Positions 45,746-56,125 of a stretch of DNA of 64,000 nucleotides are shown piece after piece. A program made the position numbers and the translations under genes. Source of the DNA: Sulfuricurvum sp. (GTDB taxonomy: Bacteria; Campylobacterota; Campylobacteria; Campylobacterales; Sulfurimonadaceae). The stretch's first letter is position 1; the number at the start of each line of letters is the position of its first letter. The notes beneath the pieces are model-generated. The model was not told where the DNA came from and made no database searches. It worked only from the letters and a program-made list of their open reading frames with translations. The stretch covers positions 1 through 64,000 of the forward strand of contig DYMK01000010.1 of assembly GCA_020721585.1 (NCBI GenBank). Direction: 5' to 3'.

Positions 45746-47692
45746 TTGGAACTCAAAAAATGGATTGTTGGTCTCTTGGGACACGAGGAGAAAAAAGAGG
45801 AGCCTAGTCAAGGAATTGATAAAGTACTTTTTGATAACGTCTTGGACACGGATCCAAGGGCGTTGCTTTTTTTTACCAAAGAGCAAGGGTGGACAGGGGC
45901 GAATAAAACCTTTTTTGATTTGGTATCGATTAACACCATCGAAGAATTCCATCAACAGTATAAGAGTCTACGAGAGCTTTTTTGCGATGAAGATGAAGCT
46001 GTCTTTACCGAACATGATAAAAGTTGGTTGGATTATATCCGAACCAATTGTCCCAATGGCTACGGGCTTGGTATCCTTGATACCAACGGAAAACGCCATG
46101 CCATGTTGGCAACCTTAAGCGTGCTGCATGAAGGGCATAGTGATGTGTATCTTTTGCGTTTAGAAGATCGTACCCATATCCTTGCCCTCAAAGAGGAAGT
46201 GGCACAGGTTGAAGCGATCAAAACCAAATTTTTGGCCAACATTGGGCATGAATTTCGTACCCCAATGAATGGAATTTTGGGATTTGTGGATCTACTTTCC
46301 AAAACCTCGCCGACTGAGACACAAATAGAGTATATTCGCTCCATTCAAGGTTCTTCCCGTAATTTGATGTCTAATATTGAGAATTTACTTGATCTAGCTC
46401 AAATGCAAACGGGTCGTTTGACCATCAATTATGTCGATTTTAACATGATTGCGGAGATGGAAGAATTTGCCCTTGATTGTGTCTCGTTGGGTCAGGATAA
46501 AGGGATGCGGGTCGTCTTTTTCCTTGACCCGAAATTGCCCATGCACCTTTCAGGCGATATCCGAAAAATCAAACAAGCGTTGAGTAATTTGTATAACAAT
46601 GCGTTGAAATTTACTCCGCCTCGCGGTCATATCACCATTGAGATTAAATTGCTTAAGCGAAACGCTTCAGGAAGCGTTAATATTGGCTTTAGTGTCAAAG
46701 ATACGGGTAAAGGGATCAGCCGAAAAGAGCTTGGGTTTATTACCCAGCCTTTTGTCTCAGGGGATCAAGCGGATAATCGCTTGGGAGTAGGATTGAGTAT
46801 CTCTCATGGTCTCATTAACCTTATGGGGGGTGAGCTTAAAATTGTGAGTGAAGAGGGGAAAGGGTCGTCGTTTAGTTGCGTCCTTACCCTTAAAGGCTCT
46901 TCGGATCAAAGTATGCAGATGATTAATCGCTACAGCGCCAAAGTGGTTTTATTGGATGAAAAACGGTTGGATGATGCTAACCATCTGAGCAATTATCTTT
47001 CTAGTTTTGGATTGAGTATCACCAAGAGTCCTTTGATTGATGAAACGGTTTTTAATGATATGGATATTGTCTATTTCATTGCGTCTCAAGAAAAAAGCGA
47101 TTGGATTTTAACCCTCTCTTCGTTCCAAAGACGGTGTAAAACGGTGCTTTTATTGGATCAGAATGAACGTTTGTTAGCACGCACGTCTCATGTGATTGAT
47201 TATGTTTTAGCTAAACCATTACTCCCTACAAGTTTATTAAACCATTTGGTGGAAGTTTTGGCATTACCTAAAGAATCAATCCCTGTGAGTGCCCAATTGC
47301 AACAGGGACTTGGTGCGTTGGTAGTGGAAGATAATCTCATTAATCAACGGTTGATTACGTTGCTCTTGGAGGAGTATGGGCTGAGTGTTGTGACCACTTC
47401 CAATGGGGATGAAGCAGTCGAAGCGTGTCGAAATCAGCGATTTGATATTGTCTTTATGGACATTGATATGCCCATTAAAAATGGGATTTTAGCCACCCAA
47501 GAGATCAAAGCAGAACAAGGGGCGGTACATGGAAGAAGAAAAATGCCCATTATCGCTTCCACCGCGTTAGCCATGGATGGGGATCGAGAGTATTTTCTCG
47601 AAAAAGGGTTGGATGATTACCTCTCCAAACCCATTACGCGGGAAAAATTAGAGTATATTTTGCAAAAATATTTGCACGTTTCTCCAGAGTAA
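45746..47692 (+). CDS. Soluble hybrid sensor kinase/response regulator 1
   Basis: A protein of 648 residues from TTG at 45746, chosen because AGAGG lies six bases before it; the earlier TTG at 45725 has no such site. No membrane helix is seen. An N-terminal sensory region of about 150 residues resembles a PAS fold (YGLGILDTNGKRHAMLATLSVL). A short coiled coil leads to [15 protein letters not shown] with the histidine near 168. The ATPase lobe follows (NALKFTPPRGH, GVGLSISHGL). Residues about 395-505 look like a degenerate receiver, and a full receiver lies at 525-645 with the phospho-acceptor in VFMDIDMP near 572. There is no HPt domain. Confidence 0.9.
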   Translation: MELKKWIVGLLGHEEKKEEPSQGIDKVLFDNVLDTDPRALLFFTKEQGWTGANKTFFDLVSINTIEEFHQQYKSLRELFCDEDEAVFTEHDKSWLDYIRTNCPNGYGLGILDTNGKRHAMLATLSVLHEGHSDVYLLRLEDRTHILALKEEVAQVEAIKTKFLANIGHEFRTPMNGILGFVDLLSKTSPTETQIEYIRSIQGSSRNLMSNIENLLDLAQMQTGRLTINYVDFNMIAEMEEFALDCVSLGQDKGMRVVFFLDPKLPMHLSGDIRKIKQALSNLYNNALKFTPPRGHITIEIKLLKRNASGSVNIGFSVKDTGKGISRKELGFITQPFVSGDQADNRLGVGLSISHGLINLMGGELKIVSEEGKGSSFSCVLTLKGSSDQSMQMINRYSAKVVLLDEKRLDDANHLSNYLSSFGLSITKSPLIDETVFNDMDIVYFIASQEKSDWILTLSSFQRRCKTVLLLDQNERLLARTSHVIDYVLAKPLLPTSLLNHLVEVLALPKESIPVSAQLQQGLGALVVEDNLINQRLITLLLEEYGLSVVTTSNGDEAVEACRNQRFDIVFMDIDMPIKNGILATQEIKAEQGAVHGRRKMPIIASTALAMDGDREYFLEKGLDDYLSKPITREKLEYILQKYLHVSPE

Positions 47693-47751
47693 TACAAGAC
47701 AAAAGAGACTAAAACCGTTTGCGTGTTGGGGGATGTTTTTGTATAATGTAT

Positions 47752-47757
47752 TATAAT
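47752..47757 (+). promoter_or_regulatory. -10 box of the PpiC-type isomerase gene
   Basis: TATAAT 33 bases before the ATG; a second TATAAT lies at 47742-47747, ten bases upstream, so alternative start sites are possible. Confidence 0.5.
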
Positions 47758-47790
47758 TCGTTTAATTGAAAAGAGTAAAAGGATAACATC

Positions 47791-48627
47791 ATGAAACGGG
47801 CTTTGGCGCTATGGGGGATTTTAATCAGTGCAACACTCGTCAACGCAACCGTATTGGTAAGTGTTAATGGAAACGATATTACCTCAGAGGAGGTTAATCG
47901 TGTTTTGATGGAAGGGACTCAGGGACGTTTTGATTCGCTTCCTACGGATAAACAAAGTGAATTGCGTCAACGGATGATTGATGGGATGATTGCGCAACGA
48001 TTGGTCTTTAATGATGCCCAAAAATCGGGTGTTTTAACGACAAAAGAGTTTAAGTCGGAGTACCAAGCAGCCGCTGCACGTCTTAAGATGCAAATTGCTG
48101 TTAAAGTGTGGGAACAGCGACAATTTGATGCGATTAAGGTGAATCTTAAAGAGAAAAAAGCTTATTATGATGCCAATCCTGATTACTTTGTGGACAAAGA
48201 AAAAGTGCATGCACGCCATATTTTAGTTAAAACGTCCGAAGAGGCACTAAGTATCATTAAAAGTATGAAAGGGTTAAGTGGGGATCGACTCAAAGCCGAA
48301 TTTATCGCCCAAACCAAAGCTAAATCGATGGGATTAAGTGCCGCAAGGGGGGGTGACTTGGGCTATTTCCCCCGTGGTCAGATGGCTCCTTCGTTTAATG
48401 ATGCGGTATTTTCGATGAAAGAGGGGACGATCTCTTCTGAACCGGTTCCTAGTCAGTATGGGTATCACATCATTTATCTTGAAGATAAGATGATGGCTCG
48501 AAAGATGAATTTTGATGAGGTTAAAGGCTTTGTTGAACAACGATTAAAAATGGATAAATTTAAGATGTATATCGATAAGCGAATGGTGTTGTTACGCTCC
48601 AAAGCGCATGTAACGTATGTGAAATAA
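47791..48627 (+). CDS. Periplasmic parvulin-type peptidyl-prolyl isomerase (PEB4/Cbf2-like)
   Basis: A protein of 278 residues. The signal peptide spans about 1-20 (ISATLVNA). The N-terminal helical chaperone domain is SurA-like, and the parvulin domain runs from about 138 to 232: VHARHILVKTSEEAL, then GGDLGYFPRGQMAPSFNDAVFSMKEG and SQYGYHIIYLED. It should help outer-membrane proteins fold in the periplasm, as does PEB4 of Campylobacter. AAGGA sits near the ATG. It lies between two hybrid-kinase genes. Confidence 0.9.
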   Translation: MKRALALWGILISATLVNATVLVSVNGNDITSEEVNRVLMEGTQGRFDSLPTDKQSELRQRMIDGMIAQRLVFNDAQKSGVLTTKEFKSEYQAAAARLKMQIAVKVWEQRQFDAIKVNLKEKKAYYDANPDYFVDKEKVHARHILVKTSEEALSIIKSMKGLSGDRLKAEFIAQTKAKSMGLSAARGGDLGYFPRGQMAPSFNDAVFSMKEGTISSEPVPSQYGYHIIYLEDKMMARKMNFDEVKGFVEQRLKMDKFKMYIDKRMVLLRSKAHVTYVK

Positions 48628-48665
48628 GTATCCAAATAGTTTAACAAAGGGAGTGATGAGCATTA

Positions 48666-51407
48666 ATGGAACAAAGACAACATCTTCAATCCAATACTCT
48701 GCTAGGAACGGTTGAGGAGGTGGTATTGGCAGGGCGAGGAAGAGACAAAACGTTATGCGAAGAGACATTGCTTGATCAACGTCAAACCATTGCTGATACC
48801 GATAGTATTGTCTCAAAAACCGATGTAAATGGGATCATCACCTATGTTAATGATGCGTTTTGCAGTGTGAGTGGATACACGCGAGAAGAATTAATTGGTC
48901 AATCACACAGCATTGTCCGTCACCCTAAGATGCCAACAAGCTTTTTTCAAGAGTTATGGGCGACCATTCGTGCCAAAAAAATTTGGCGGGGTGTTATCCA
49001 TAATCGTAATAGAGAAGGGAAACGGTATACCTTAGAGTCACGTATTACCCCGATAGTGGATGCGGATGGGAATATTATTGAGTTTATTGCCTTTCGTAAA
49101 GATATTACCGATAAGATTGACGAAGAGTTTAAAGTTCGGTTAGAGCGAAAAAAACTCGAAGATATTCTCAATCATGTGGACAGTATTGTCGCGATGGTGG
49201 GGGTGACAGAAAAATTAATTTTTGTCAATCGGAAATTTTTTGATCATTTTCCTTATGAAAATTTTCACGATTTTAAACAAAAACATCAGTGCATTTGTGA
49301 AATTTTTGAACTTAGAGAGGGGTATTTACACCCAATGATGGGGGAGAGTTATTGGATTGATTATGTGTTAAATCATCCTGAACACCATCATCGTGCTGTT
49401 ATGATTGATCGAAAAAGGAATGAACGTATCTTTTCGGTCAATGTTCAAAAAATTCATTCCGATAATCAAGAAATGCACGTTGTGACTCTCAGTGATATTA
49501 CGCAGATACAACGGGCAAAAGAAGAAGCCAATGCGTTGGCTAAAATGAAAGGGGATTTTTTGGCCAATATGAGCCATGAAATTCGTACCCCCATGAATGG
49601 TATTTTAGGGTTTACGACGTTACTTTCAGAAACTTCATTGGATGAGAAGCAAAAAAAATATTTGGATATTATCACCCACAGCACCCAGTCATTGTTGGAA
49701 ATTATTAACGATATTCTCGATTTTTCCAAAATTGAGAGCGGTAAGTTGGAACTTGATCCCATTGTGATCAATCCAATTATTGAGTTTGATAAAATAGGGC
49801 AACTTTTTATCCCAAAAATCGAGGAGAAACACCTTGACTTTTCCATTACGATTGAGCCTACGTTATCGGAATGTATCCGTATTGATCTTCTGCGAATACA
49901 ACAAATTATCTCCAATTTATTAAGTAATGCCATTAAATTTACCCCCGAAAAAGGGAACATCCACTTTTATGCCCATCGTTTGGAAAAGAGAGAAGAGAGT
50001 GTTGTTTTTCGTATGGGAGTGCGTGATAGCGGTATTGGTATTTCCTTATCCCATCAGAAAAAAATCTTTGAACCTTTTTCCCAAGCCGATAGTTCTACAA
50101 CACGGCAGTTTGGGGGGACAGGATTGGGATTGTCCATTAGTACCCATTTGGTTGCACTGATGGGGGGCACGTTGAGTCTTGAGAGTCAAGAGGGGGAAGG
50201 GAGTAATTTTTATTTTGATATAGAGGCAAAAACGTGTACCCTTGAACACCCCCTTTCGGAATTGTTTTCGGATGAGATGGTTTCTATTATTGTGACCAAA
50301 AAACATATCCAATACCAACATCAAGTGGAACGCTATTTGGATCAGCTTGGTATCCCCTATGTGTTAGAATACAGCGATGAACCCACGGAATTGTGGACGA
50401 AAGAACATCTTTTTATCGTTTTTTGCGATGTCAGTCTCTCGTTAATTGAGTGGTTAAATGAATATGCAATTGCCTCGATTATGATTGGCAAAAATACCCC
50501 TTCCTTTTTAACCCTTCCTAATATGGTTATTATTAACGATTTAGAGTATAATTTTTCAGCATTATATACGACACTTCTGTTTCGGGCAACAACAAAGCTC
50601 TCTTCTTTATCCCTAGAAAGCGGTACGGAGACGCAAGAGAGTGGTTTGTCTGGGCGCATTTTGGTCGCAGAGGACAATAAAATCAATCAGATGTTGATTG
50701 AAGAGTATTTGCGCCCTTATGGGTTTACGGTTGTGCTGGTCGAAAATGGTCAAGAGGCGGTTGACGCGTTGGAAGAGGGGCATTATGATCTCATCTTTAT
50801 GGATGTGAATATGCCCGTGATGAGTGGGGATGAAGCGGTAAAAATCATTAAAGAGCGGGGGATTACTACCCCTGTCGTTGCTCTAACTGCCAATGCAATG
50901 GAAGGGGATCGGGAGCGGTTTTTGACCGCTGGATTTGATTATTATCTCTCCAAACCGATTATTTTGAAAAATTTTGAGAAGGTTCTCTTTTTGTATCTTG
51001 CTCATCCTGAACAAATGAAGGGTAATAACCAATTGGAAAATGTTTTAACCGTGGACGAAAAAATTTTAGATATGGATCTTATCCGCAGTGAAATTGATCT
51101 TCCTGATGCGATTATTTATCAAGTATTGACCCTTTTTGTTGACAATTCCGATACGATGCTTTCCGATCTCAAAGAGGCTATTGCTTCTAAGAATTATAAA
51201 CAGATTCAAAATGTTGCCCATGGGATTCGGGGATCGAGTGGAAGTCTTCGACTAAAAGCATTAGAAGCCTTGACCAAAGAGATTGAGCTGAACGGTAAAT
51301 TGGGTCAGGCGTGTGACTATGAAGCGTTGTATCAACAATTTGCTCAGATGGTATCGATTGTTAAAAAAGAGATTAATACCCTCCTCGCCACTGCACCCTT
51401 AGGGTAA
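48666..51407 (+). CDS. PAS-containing hybrid sensor kinase 2 with receiver and HPt
   Basis: A protein of 913 residues, apparently cytoplasmic. An Aer-like PAS domain spans about 45-150 ([19 protein letters not shown], then [16 protein letters not shown]), and a second divergent PAS about 160-280. The kinase core has [15 protein letters not shown] with the histidine near 303, and its ATPase lobe carries [14 protein letters not shown] degenerate segment at 530-640 precedes a full receiver (VAEDNKINQ, phospho-acceptor near 712). A C-terminal HPt domain carries [11 protein letters not shown] with the histidine near 852. It is a complete phosphorelay in one chain. The Aer-like PAS suggests redox sensing; the output target is unknown. 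Confidence 0.93.
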   Translation: MEQRQHLQSNTLLGTVEEVVLAGRGRDKTLCEETLLDQRQTIADTDSIVSKTDVNGIITYVNDAFCSVSGYTREELIGQSHSIVRHPKMPTSFFQELWATIRAKKIWRGVIHNRNREGKRYTLESRITPIVDADGNIIEFIAFRKDITDKIDEEFKVRLERKKLEDILNHVDSIVAMVGVTEKLIFVNRKFFDHFPYENFHDFKQKHQCICEIFELREGYLHPMMGESYWIDYVLNHPEHHHRAVMIDRKRNERIFSVNVQKIHSDNQEMHVVTLSDITQIQRAKEEANALAKMKGDFLANMSHEIRTPMNGILGFTTLLSETSLDEKQKKYLDIITHSTQSLLEIINDILDFSKIESGKLELDPIVINPIIEFDKIGQLFIPKIEEKHLDFSITIEPTLSECIRIDLLRIQQIISNLLSNAIKFTPEKGNIHFYAHRLEKREESVVFRMGVRDSGIGISLSHQKKIFEPFSQADSSTTRQFGGTGLGLSISTHLVALMGGTLSLESQEGEGSNFYFDIEAKTCTLEHPLSELFSDEMVSIIVTKKHIQYQHQVERYLDQLGIPYVLEYSDEPTELWTKEHLFIVFCDVSLSLIEWLNEYAIASIMIGKNTPSFLTLPNMVIINDLEYNFSALYTTLLFRATTKLSSLSLESGTETQESGLSGRILVAEDNKINQMLIEEYLRPYGFTVVLVENGQEAVDALEEGHYDLIFMDVNMPVMSGDEAVKIIKERGITTPVVALTANAMEGDRERFLTAGFDYYLSKPIILKNFEKVLFLYLAHPEQMKGNNQLENVLTVDEKILDMDLIRSEIDLPDAIIYQVLTLFVDNSDTMLSDLKEAIASKNYKQIQNVAHGIRGSSGSLRLKALEALTKEIELNGKLGQACDYEALYQQFAQMVSIVKKEINTLLATAPLG

Positions 51408-51457
51408 CTTTACCTTCTCCTAAACCACCCTAAGCTACAATTCACTCACTAATTTAT

Positions 51458-51475
51458 GGGGGTTTCCCCCTTTTT
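51458..51475 (+). terminator. GC hairpin plus T-run in the purH leader
   Basis: GGGGG, a TTT loop, CCCCC, then five T. It lies between a TACAAT box (51436-51441) and the purH ATG at 51488, so it could end the kinase transcript or act as an attenuator of purH. Confidence 0.4.
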
Positions 51476-51487
51476 CAAAGGAAGTGT

Positions 51488-53023
51488 ATGAAGCGTGCAT
51501 TGCTAAGTGTCAGCGATAAAAGTAACATTGTTGCGTTTGCCAAATCATTGATTGGTTTGGACTATGAGATCGTCTCTACGGGGGGGACGTATAAAATGTT
51601 GCGCGATTCTGGGGTAGATGCCATCGAAATTGATGAAGTGACCGGTGTTCCTGAAATGTTTGATGGGCGGGTTAAAACCCTTAATCCGTATATTCACGGG
51701 GGGATTTTATTTCGTCGCGATTTGGACGCTCATGTCAATACGGCGATGGAATACGGGATTGTTGAGATTGATTTGGTTTGTGTCAATCTTTATCCCTTTA
51801 AAGCAACGATTGAACGTACCGATGATTTTGAAGAGATTATCGAAAACATCGACATCGGTGGACCTGCGATGGTGCGTTCAGCGGCAAAAAACTTTAATGA
51901 CGTTCTCATCGTGACCGACCCTAGCGATTATTCACGGGTGTTAAATGCGATAACCCATGAGGAAGACAGCGTTGAATTTCGCCGTGATTTGATGATCAAA
52001 GCGTATGAACATACAGCGGCGTACGATTCGATGATCGCCAACTACATGAACAAACGGTTTAACAACGGTATGGGGTCAAAACAGTTTATCGTAGGCTCCA
52101 AAGTGATGGATACCCGTTACGGCGAAAACCCGCACCAAAAGGGTGGTTTGTACGAGTTTGATACTTTCTTTTCTAAAAACTTCAAAACCCTCAAAGGGGA
52201 AGCGAGTTTTAACAATCTCACCGACATCAGTGGCGCGGTGAAAATCGCGGCTGCTTTCGGAGATGAAAACGCGATTTGTATCGTCAAACACGGTAATCCG
52301 TGCGGCTTTGCAATCCGTGAAAATCTCCTCGATGCGTACACCGAAGCACTCAAATGCGACCCGATTTCAGCATTTGGCGGTGTCGTTGCGGTGAATGGTG
52401 TCGTGACCAAAGCGTTGGCTGAGAAAATGAACGAAATGTTCCTCGAAGTGATTATCGCAGGACGTATTGATGAGGAAGCTCGTGCGGTATTCGAGCCGAA
52501 AAAACGTCTCAAACTTTTCGAATACGGCAGTGCTCGTATCACCCTCAGTAACGACTCTATCGATTTCAAACACATCGACGGCGGGTTTGTATTCCAAGAC
52601 GCTGACCGTGTAACGCATGAAGAGGTTGCTAACGCAAAACTCGTTACCAAACACGTTGCAAGTGATGCGGCGATGAAAGACGCGGAGATCGCTTACAAAG
52701 TAGCGTCATTGACCAAATCAAACTGTGTTGTTTATGTCAAAGACGCTGCGATGGTCGCTGTCGGTATGGGGATGACCTCACGTGTCGATGCGGCGCGTTG
52801 TGCATTGCGTAAAGCCGAAGAGATGGGTCTGGATGTGAGCGGTTCGGCGTTAGCGTCTGAAGCGTTCTTTCCGTTCCGTGATTCTATCGATGCGGCGGCG
52901 GGTGCGGGTGTTAAAACTGTTATCCAACCAGGTGGTTCGGTACGTGATGAGGAAGTGATCGCTGCAGCGGACGAACATGGAATGGCACTGTACTTCACGG
53001 GTGTTCGCCATTTCTTGCATTAA
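51488..53023 (+). CDS. purH: Bifunctional AICAR formyltransferase/IMP cyclohydrolase
   Basis: A protein of 511 residues catalysing the last two steps to IMP. The N-terminal MGS-like cyclohydrolase domain has [18 protein letters not shown] and STGGTYKML near residue 33. The formyltransferase half includes [15 protein letters not shown] near 203, [13 protein letters not shown] near 260 and [28 protein letters not shown] near 460. GuaB earlier in the window uses its product, IMP. AAAGGAAG lies just upstream of the ATG. Confidence 0.97.
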   Translation: MKRALLSVSDKSNIVAFAKSLIGLDYEIVSTGGTYKMLRDSGVDAIEIDEVTGVPEMFDGRVKTLNPYIHGGILFRRDLDAHVNTAMEYGIVEIDLVCVNLYPFKATIERTDDFEEIIENIDIGGPAMVRSAAKNFNDVLIVTDPSDYSRVLNAITHEEDSVEFRRDLMIKAYEHTAAYDSMIANYMNKRFNNGMGSKQFIVGSKVMDTRYGENPHQKGGLYEFDTFFSKNFKTLKGEASFNNLTDISGAVKIAAAFGDENAICIVKHGNPCGFAIRENLLDAYTEALKCDPISAFGGVVAVNGVVTKALAEKMNEMFLEVIIAGRIDEEARAVFEPKKRLKLFEYGSARITLSNDSIDFKHIDGGFVFQDADRVTHEEVANAKLVTKHVASDAAMKDAEIAYKVASLTKSNCVVYVKDAAMVAVGMGMTSRVDAARCALRKAEEMGLDVSGSALASEAFFPFRDSIDAAAGAGVKTVIQPGGSVRDEEVIAAADEHGMALYFTGVRHFLH

Positions 53024-53033
53024 TCTAGTCTGT

Positions 53034-53060
53034 GTCACCCTGAACTTGATTCAGGGTCTA
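53034..53060. repeat. Dispersed palindromic repeat, family B, copy 2
   Basis: GTCACCCTGAACTTGATTC then AGGGTCTA. CACCCTGAA and TTCAGGGT form a strong hairpin in the convergent gap between purH and the RND operon, where it could act as a two-way terminator. Confidence 0.85.
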
Positions 53061-53097
53061 AGGATTGCGGATCGAGTCCGCAATGAAGAGAAGTGCT

Positions 53098-56000
53098 TCA
53101 ATACTGCTTGTGTTTGATAAAACGTAATAATGAGGGCATCAACATAAGTAAGATAAAGGTTCCAATCAACATCCCCCCCACAACGACAATCGCCAAAGGT
53201 TTTTGAACCTGACTTCCCACCCCCGTCGCAACCATCGCAGGAAGTAATCCAATGGAGGCAGTTAATCCCGTCATCAAAATAGCACGAAACTTATCCGAAG
53301 CGGTTTGGGTAATGGCTTCATCAATGCTGAGTCCATGTTTGGAAAGTTGTAAAAAGTGGATAACAAAAATAGAAGCATTGAGGATACTTACCCCAAGGAT
53401 GGAGATAAATCCAACCGAAGCCGAAACACTCAGCGCTTGACCAAGTAGCAATAAAAAGAATAGTCCCCCAAAGACCGAAAAGAGTGCCGCAGTGAGGATG
53501 ATAAAGGTGTTTTTAATCGATCCAAAGTAGACAAATAAGACCAACGTAATTAAGAACAACGCTGCTGGGGTCATGATTTTTAAGCGACCAAAGGCACTTT
53601 GCATCTGTTCAAACCGTCCGGAGAGATCGGTTAAATACCCATCGGGCATTTGAACGGTTTTGATTTGCTCTTGGACTTTGGCAACGGTTCCGGCCAAATC
53701 GTTTGAGGCGACCGAAAATTTAATCGGGATAAACCGTTTAAAGTTTTCACGGTAGACAAATGAAGCCCCCGTATCGTAATAGATATGGGTGATTTTAGAG
53801 AGGGGAATAATGGCACCATCATCTAATACCACAGGAATTGCTTTGATGTTTTCAATACTCTCCCGATAATTATGGGGAAAACGGACGACCAAATCAAATC
53901 GCTTATCTTGTTCAACGATTTTGGTGACGGCGCGACCATCCAGTGATGAGGAGACAATGTCCATGAGGTCAACAACATTGACCCCATACAAGGCTGCTTT
54001 TTCCCGTTCGACTTCGACAATCAAACTGGGTTGTCCCGTCTCTTTGAAAATCCCTACGTCAGTGACCCCTTCTACTTTTTTAATTTTTTGTTCAATTTCT
54101 TTGGCGAGTTTGTCCAAAACATACAGATCGTCTCCGAAAATTTTAACCGAGTTTTCCCCTTTTACCCCAGACATCGCTTCAGCGAGATTGTCCTCGATGT
54201 ATTGAGAGACACTGATGTCGGCATTGGGAAACGCATCGCGTAAGGTGGTTCGGACTTGATCTTCAAGTTCCTCTTTGGTAATACCACGATGCCATTGGCT
54301 GTAATCTTTAAGTTTAATAAAATATTCACTGTTAAAAGGGCCTGAAGGATCGGTTCCATCTTCGGGTCGTCCCGCTTGGAACTCAATGGTTTGTATCTCA
54401 GGGTATTTTTTGAGAATATCGCGTATCTCTTTGGAATTTTGATAGCTTTCACTAAGGCTAATCGAATAGGGGAAAATAGCGCGGATATACATATTTCCTT
54501 CATCCATTTTGGGCAAAAATTCTGACCCCAACATGGTAGAGATAGCCAAGGTTAAGACGAAAATAGCACCGGTTGCCATGAGTGCCATTTTGCTGCTAAT
54601 GCGGGCAATGGTATCCATGTATTTGTTTTTAAGCCACTCTAGGGGACCAAAGACTTTTTCATGGGAATTGAGCAAAAAGATGTATTTGCCGGCCATAAGA
54701 AAACTAAAGGTGAGGATAAAGGCAAAACTAATCGCATAGACATAGGTTTTTGCCATGGGTAAAAAGATTTGAGACTCTGCCCCTTTCATCGCGAAGAGGG
54801 GGATAAAGGCAAGAAAGATAATGAGAATGGAGAACATAATGGGTTGACCCACTTCACTGGCGGTTTCCAAAATCGCAGGGATATGGTGTCGCCCTTGGTG
54901 CTTGAGCCTAAAGTAGTTTTCGATGACGATAAGGGGAATATCGACGATAATCCCAAAGTCAATGGCTCCCAGTGAGAGGAGATTGGCCGATTCTTGTTGA
55001 TACGCCATCAAAGCAAGGGTATAAAGTAACGACATAGGGATAATGGCGGAGACGATCAGTGCTGCACGTAAATCCCCCAAAAAGATGAGGATAATGACAA
55101 AAACCAAAATCATCCCCTCAGAAGCAGTTCCTTTGAGCTTTTCGACAACGGTGTGAAGAAGGTCTTGACGGTCATAAAAGGGGACAACTTTAATGTCTTT
55201 GGGGAGAATGCCATTATTAAGGGCATCAATCTTATCGTGGAGTATCCCCATGGTAGAGACACTGGGGGCATTTTTACGTAAGACGACTACCCCCATAACA
55301 ATGTCATTTTCATCGTCCAAACCCGCAATCCCCGTTCGGGGCATGGAGGAGATGGCTACGTCGGCAATATTTTTGATATACACAGGGTGACCATTAATGG
55401 TGCTGACAATGGTATTACCAATATCTTTCGTCCCTTTGATGAGTCCAAGACCCCGAATGGTATAGTATTGGTCTCCAAATTCCAAAACCCGTCCCCCAAC
55501 GTTTTCGTTACTGTTGGCAAGGGCTTGAATAACGGTATGCAAAGGGATTTTGTACTTCACCAGATCATCGGGGCGGATGACGACCGTATAGGCTTTAATC
55601 TCACCGCCATAACTTCCAATATCGGCAATATTGGGGACGGTTTTAAGATAGCGCGAGACAACCCAATCTTGATAGGTACGCAGTTCGGTCATGCTTCGAT
55701 TGCCAACGACACGGTAACGCATAATCTCCCCAATAGCACTGGGGATAATAGAGGGGGTTACCCCTTCGGGAAGTTCAGCTTGTTGCAAACGGTTGAGTAC
55801 CTCTTGACGGGCATCTTTGTAGGCAACATCGTACGAAAATTTGCATTTAATATCCGAAAGACCGTACAAAGAGACGCTGTTGACATTTTCCAAGCCGGGC
55901 ATCCCCGCGAGGGAAACCTCTAGGGGGGTAGTAATTTGCTTTTCGATCTCTTCAGCGGAGCGTCCATCGCTTGTGGTGACGATTTCGAGAATGGGGGGGG

Positions 56001-56124
56001 CGGGATCGGGGAACGCTTCAATATTAAGATCCCGAACCACAGCAATACTAATAGCGATCGTAATTCCCGTAAAAAGGAGAATGGCGAGAAAATTATCGAT
56101 CAAAAAGTTGGCAAGTCGACGCAT
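53098..56124 (-). CDS. RND efflux transporter, heavy-metal (CzcA/HME) type
   Basis: A protein of 1008 residues from ATG at 56124, which has AAGGAA just upstream; a start ten codons earlier overlaps the adaptor gene. The 12-helix RND plan with two large periplasmic loops is evident. Helix 4 reads DFGIIVDIPLIVIENY near residue 400, giving the D-x5-D-x6-E pattern of CzcA (D402, D408 and E415 in the Cupriavidus protein), which marks the metal-cation branch rather than drug pumps. Yet the G-A-V that normally follows the second aspartate is I-P-L here, so the substrate may differ. Last gene of a four-gene operon. Confidence 0.9.
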   Translation of the reverse strand: MRRLANFLIDNFLAILLFTGITIAISIAVVRDLNIEAFPDPAPPILEIVTTSDGRSAEEIEKQITTPLEVSLAGMPGLENVNSVSLYGLSDIKCKFSYDVAYKDARQEVLNRLQQAELPEGVTPSIIPSAIGEIMRYRVVGNRSMTELRTYQDWVVSRYLKTVPNIADIGSYGGEIKAYTVVIRPDDLVKYKIPLHTVIQALANSNENVGGRVLEFGDQYYTIRGLGLIKGTKDIGNTIVSTINGHPVYIKNIADVAISSMPRTGIAGLDDENDIVMGVVVLRKNAPSVSTMGILHDKIDALNNGILPKDIKVVPFYDRQDLLHTVVEKLKGTASEGMILVFVIILIFLGDLRAALIVSAIIPMSLLYTLALMAYQQESANLLSLGAIDFGIIVDIPLIVIENYFRLKHQGRHHIPAILETASEVGQPIMFSILIIFLAFIPLFAMKGAESQIFLPMAKTYVYAISFAFILTFSFLMAGKYIFLLNSHEKVFGPLEWLKNKYMDTIARISSKMALMATGAIFVLTLAISTMLGSEFLPKMDEGNMYIRAIFPYSISLSESYQNSKEIRDILKKYPEIQTIEFQAGRPEDGTDPSGPFNSEYFIKLKDYSQWHRGITKEELEDQVRTTLRDAFPNADISVSQYIEDNLAEAMSGVKGENSVKIFGDDLYVLDKLAKEIEQKIKKVEGVTDVGIFKETGQPSLIVEVEREKAALYGVNVVDLMDIVSSSLDGRAVTKIVEQDKRFDLVVRFPHNYRESIENIKAIPVVLDDGAIIPLSKITHIYYDTGASFVYRENFKRFIPIKFSVASNDLAGTVAKVQEQIKTVQMPDGYLTDLSGRFEQMQSAFGRLKIMTPAALFLITLVLFVYFGSIKNTFIILTAALFSVFGGLFFLLLLGQALSVSASVGFISILGVSILNASIFVIHFLQLSKHGLSIDEAITQTASDKFRAILMTGLTASIGLLPAMVATGVGSQVQKPLAIVVVGGMLIGTFILLMLMPSLLRFIKHKQY

Positions 56125-56125
56125 C

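Noticed and set aside
52117-52654. Minus-strand frames of 177 and 95 residues inside purH
   Set aside because: purH is complete with both domains; these are shadow frames with no upstream signal.
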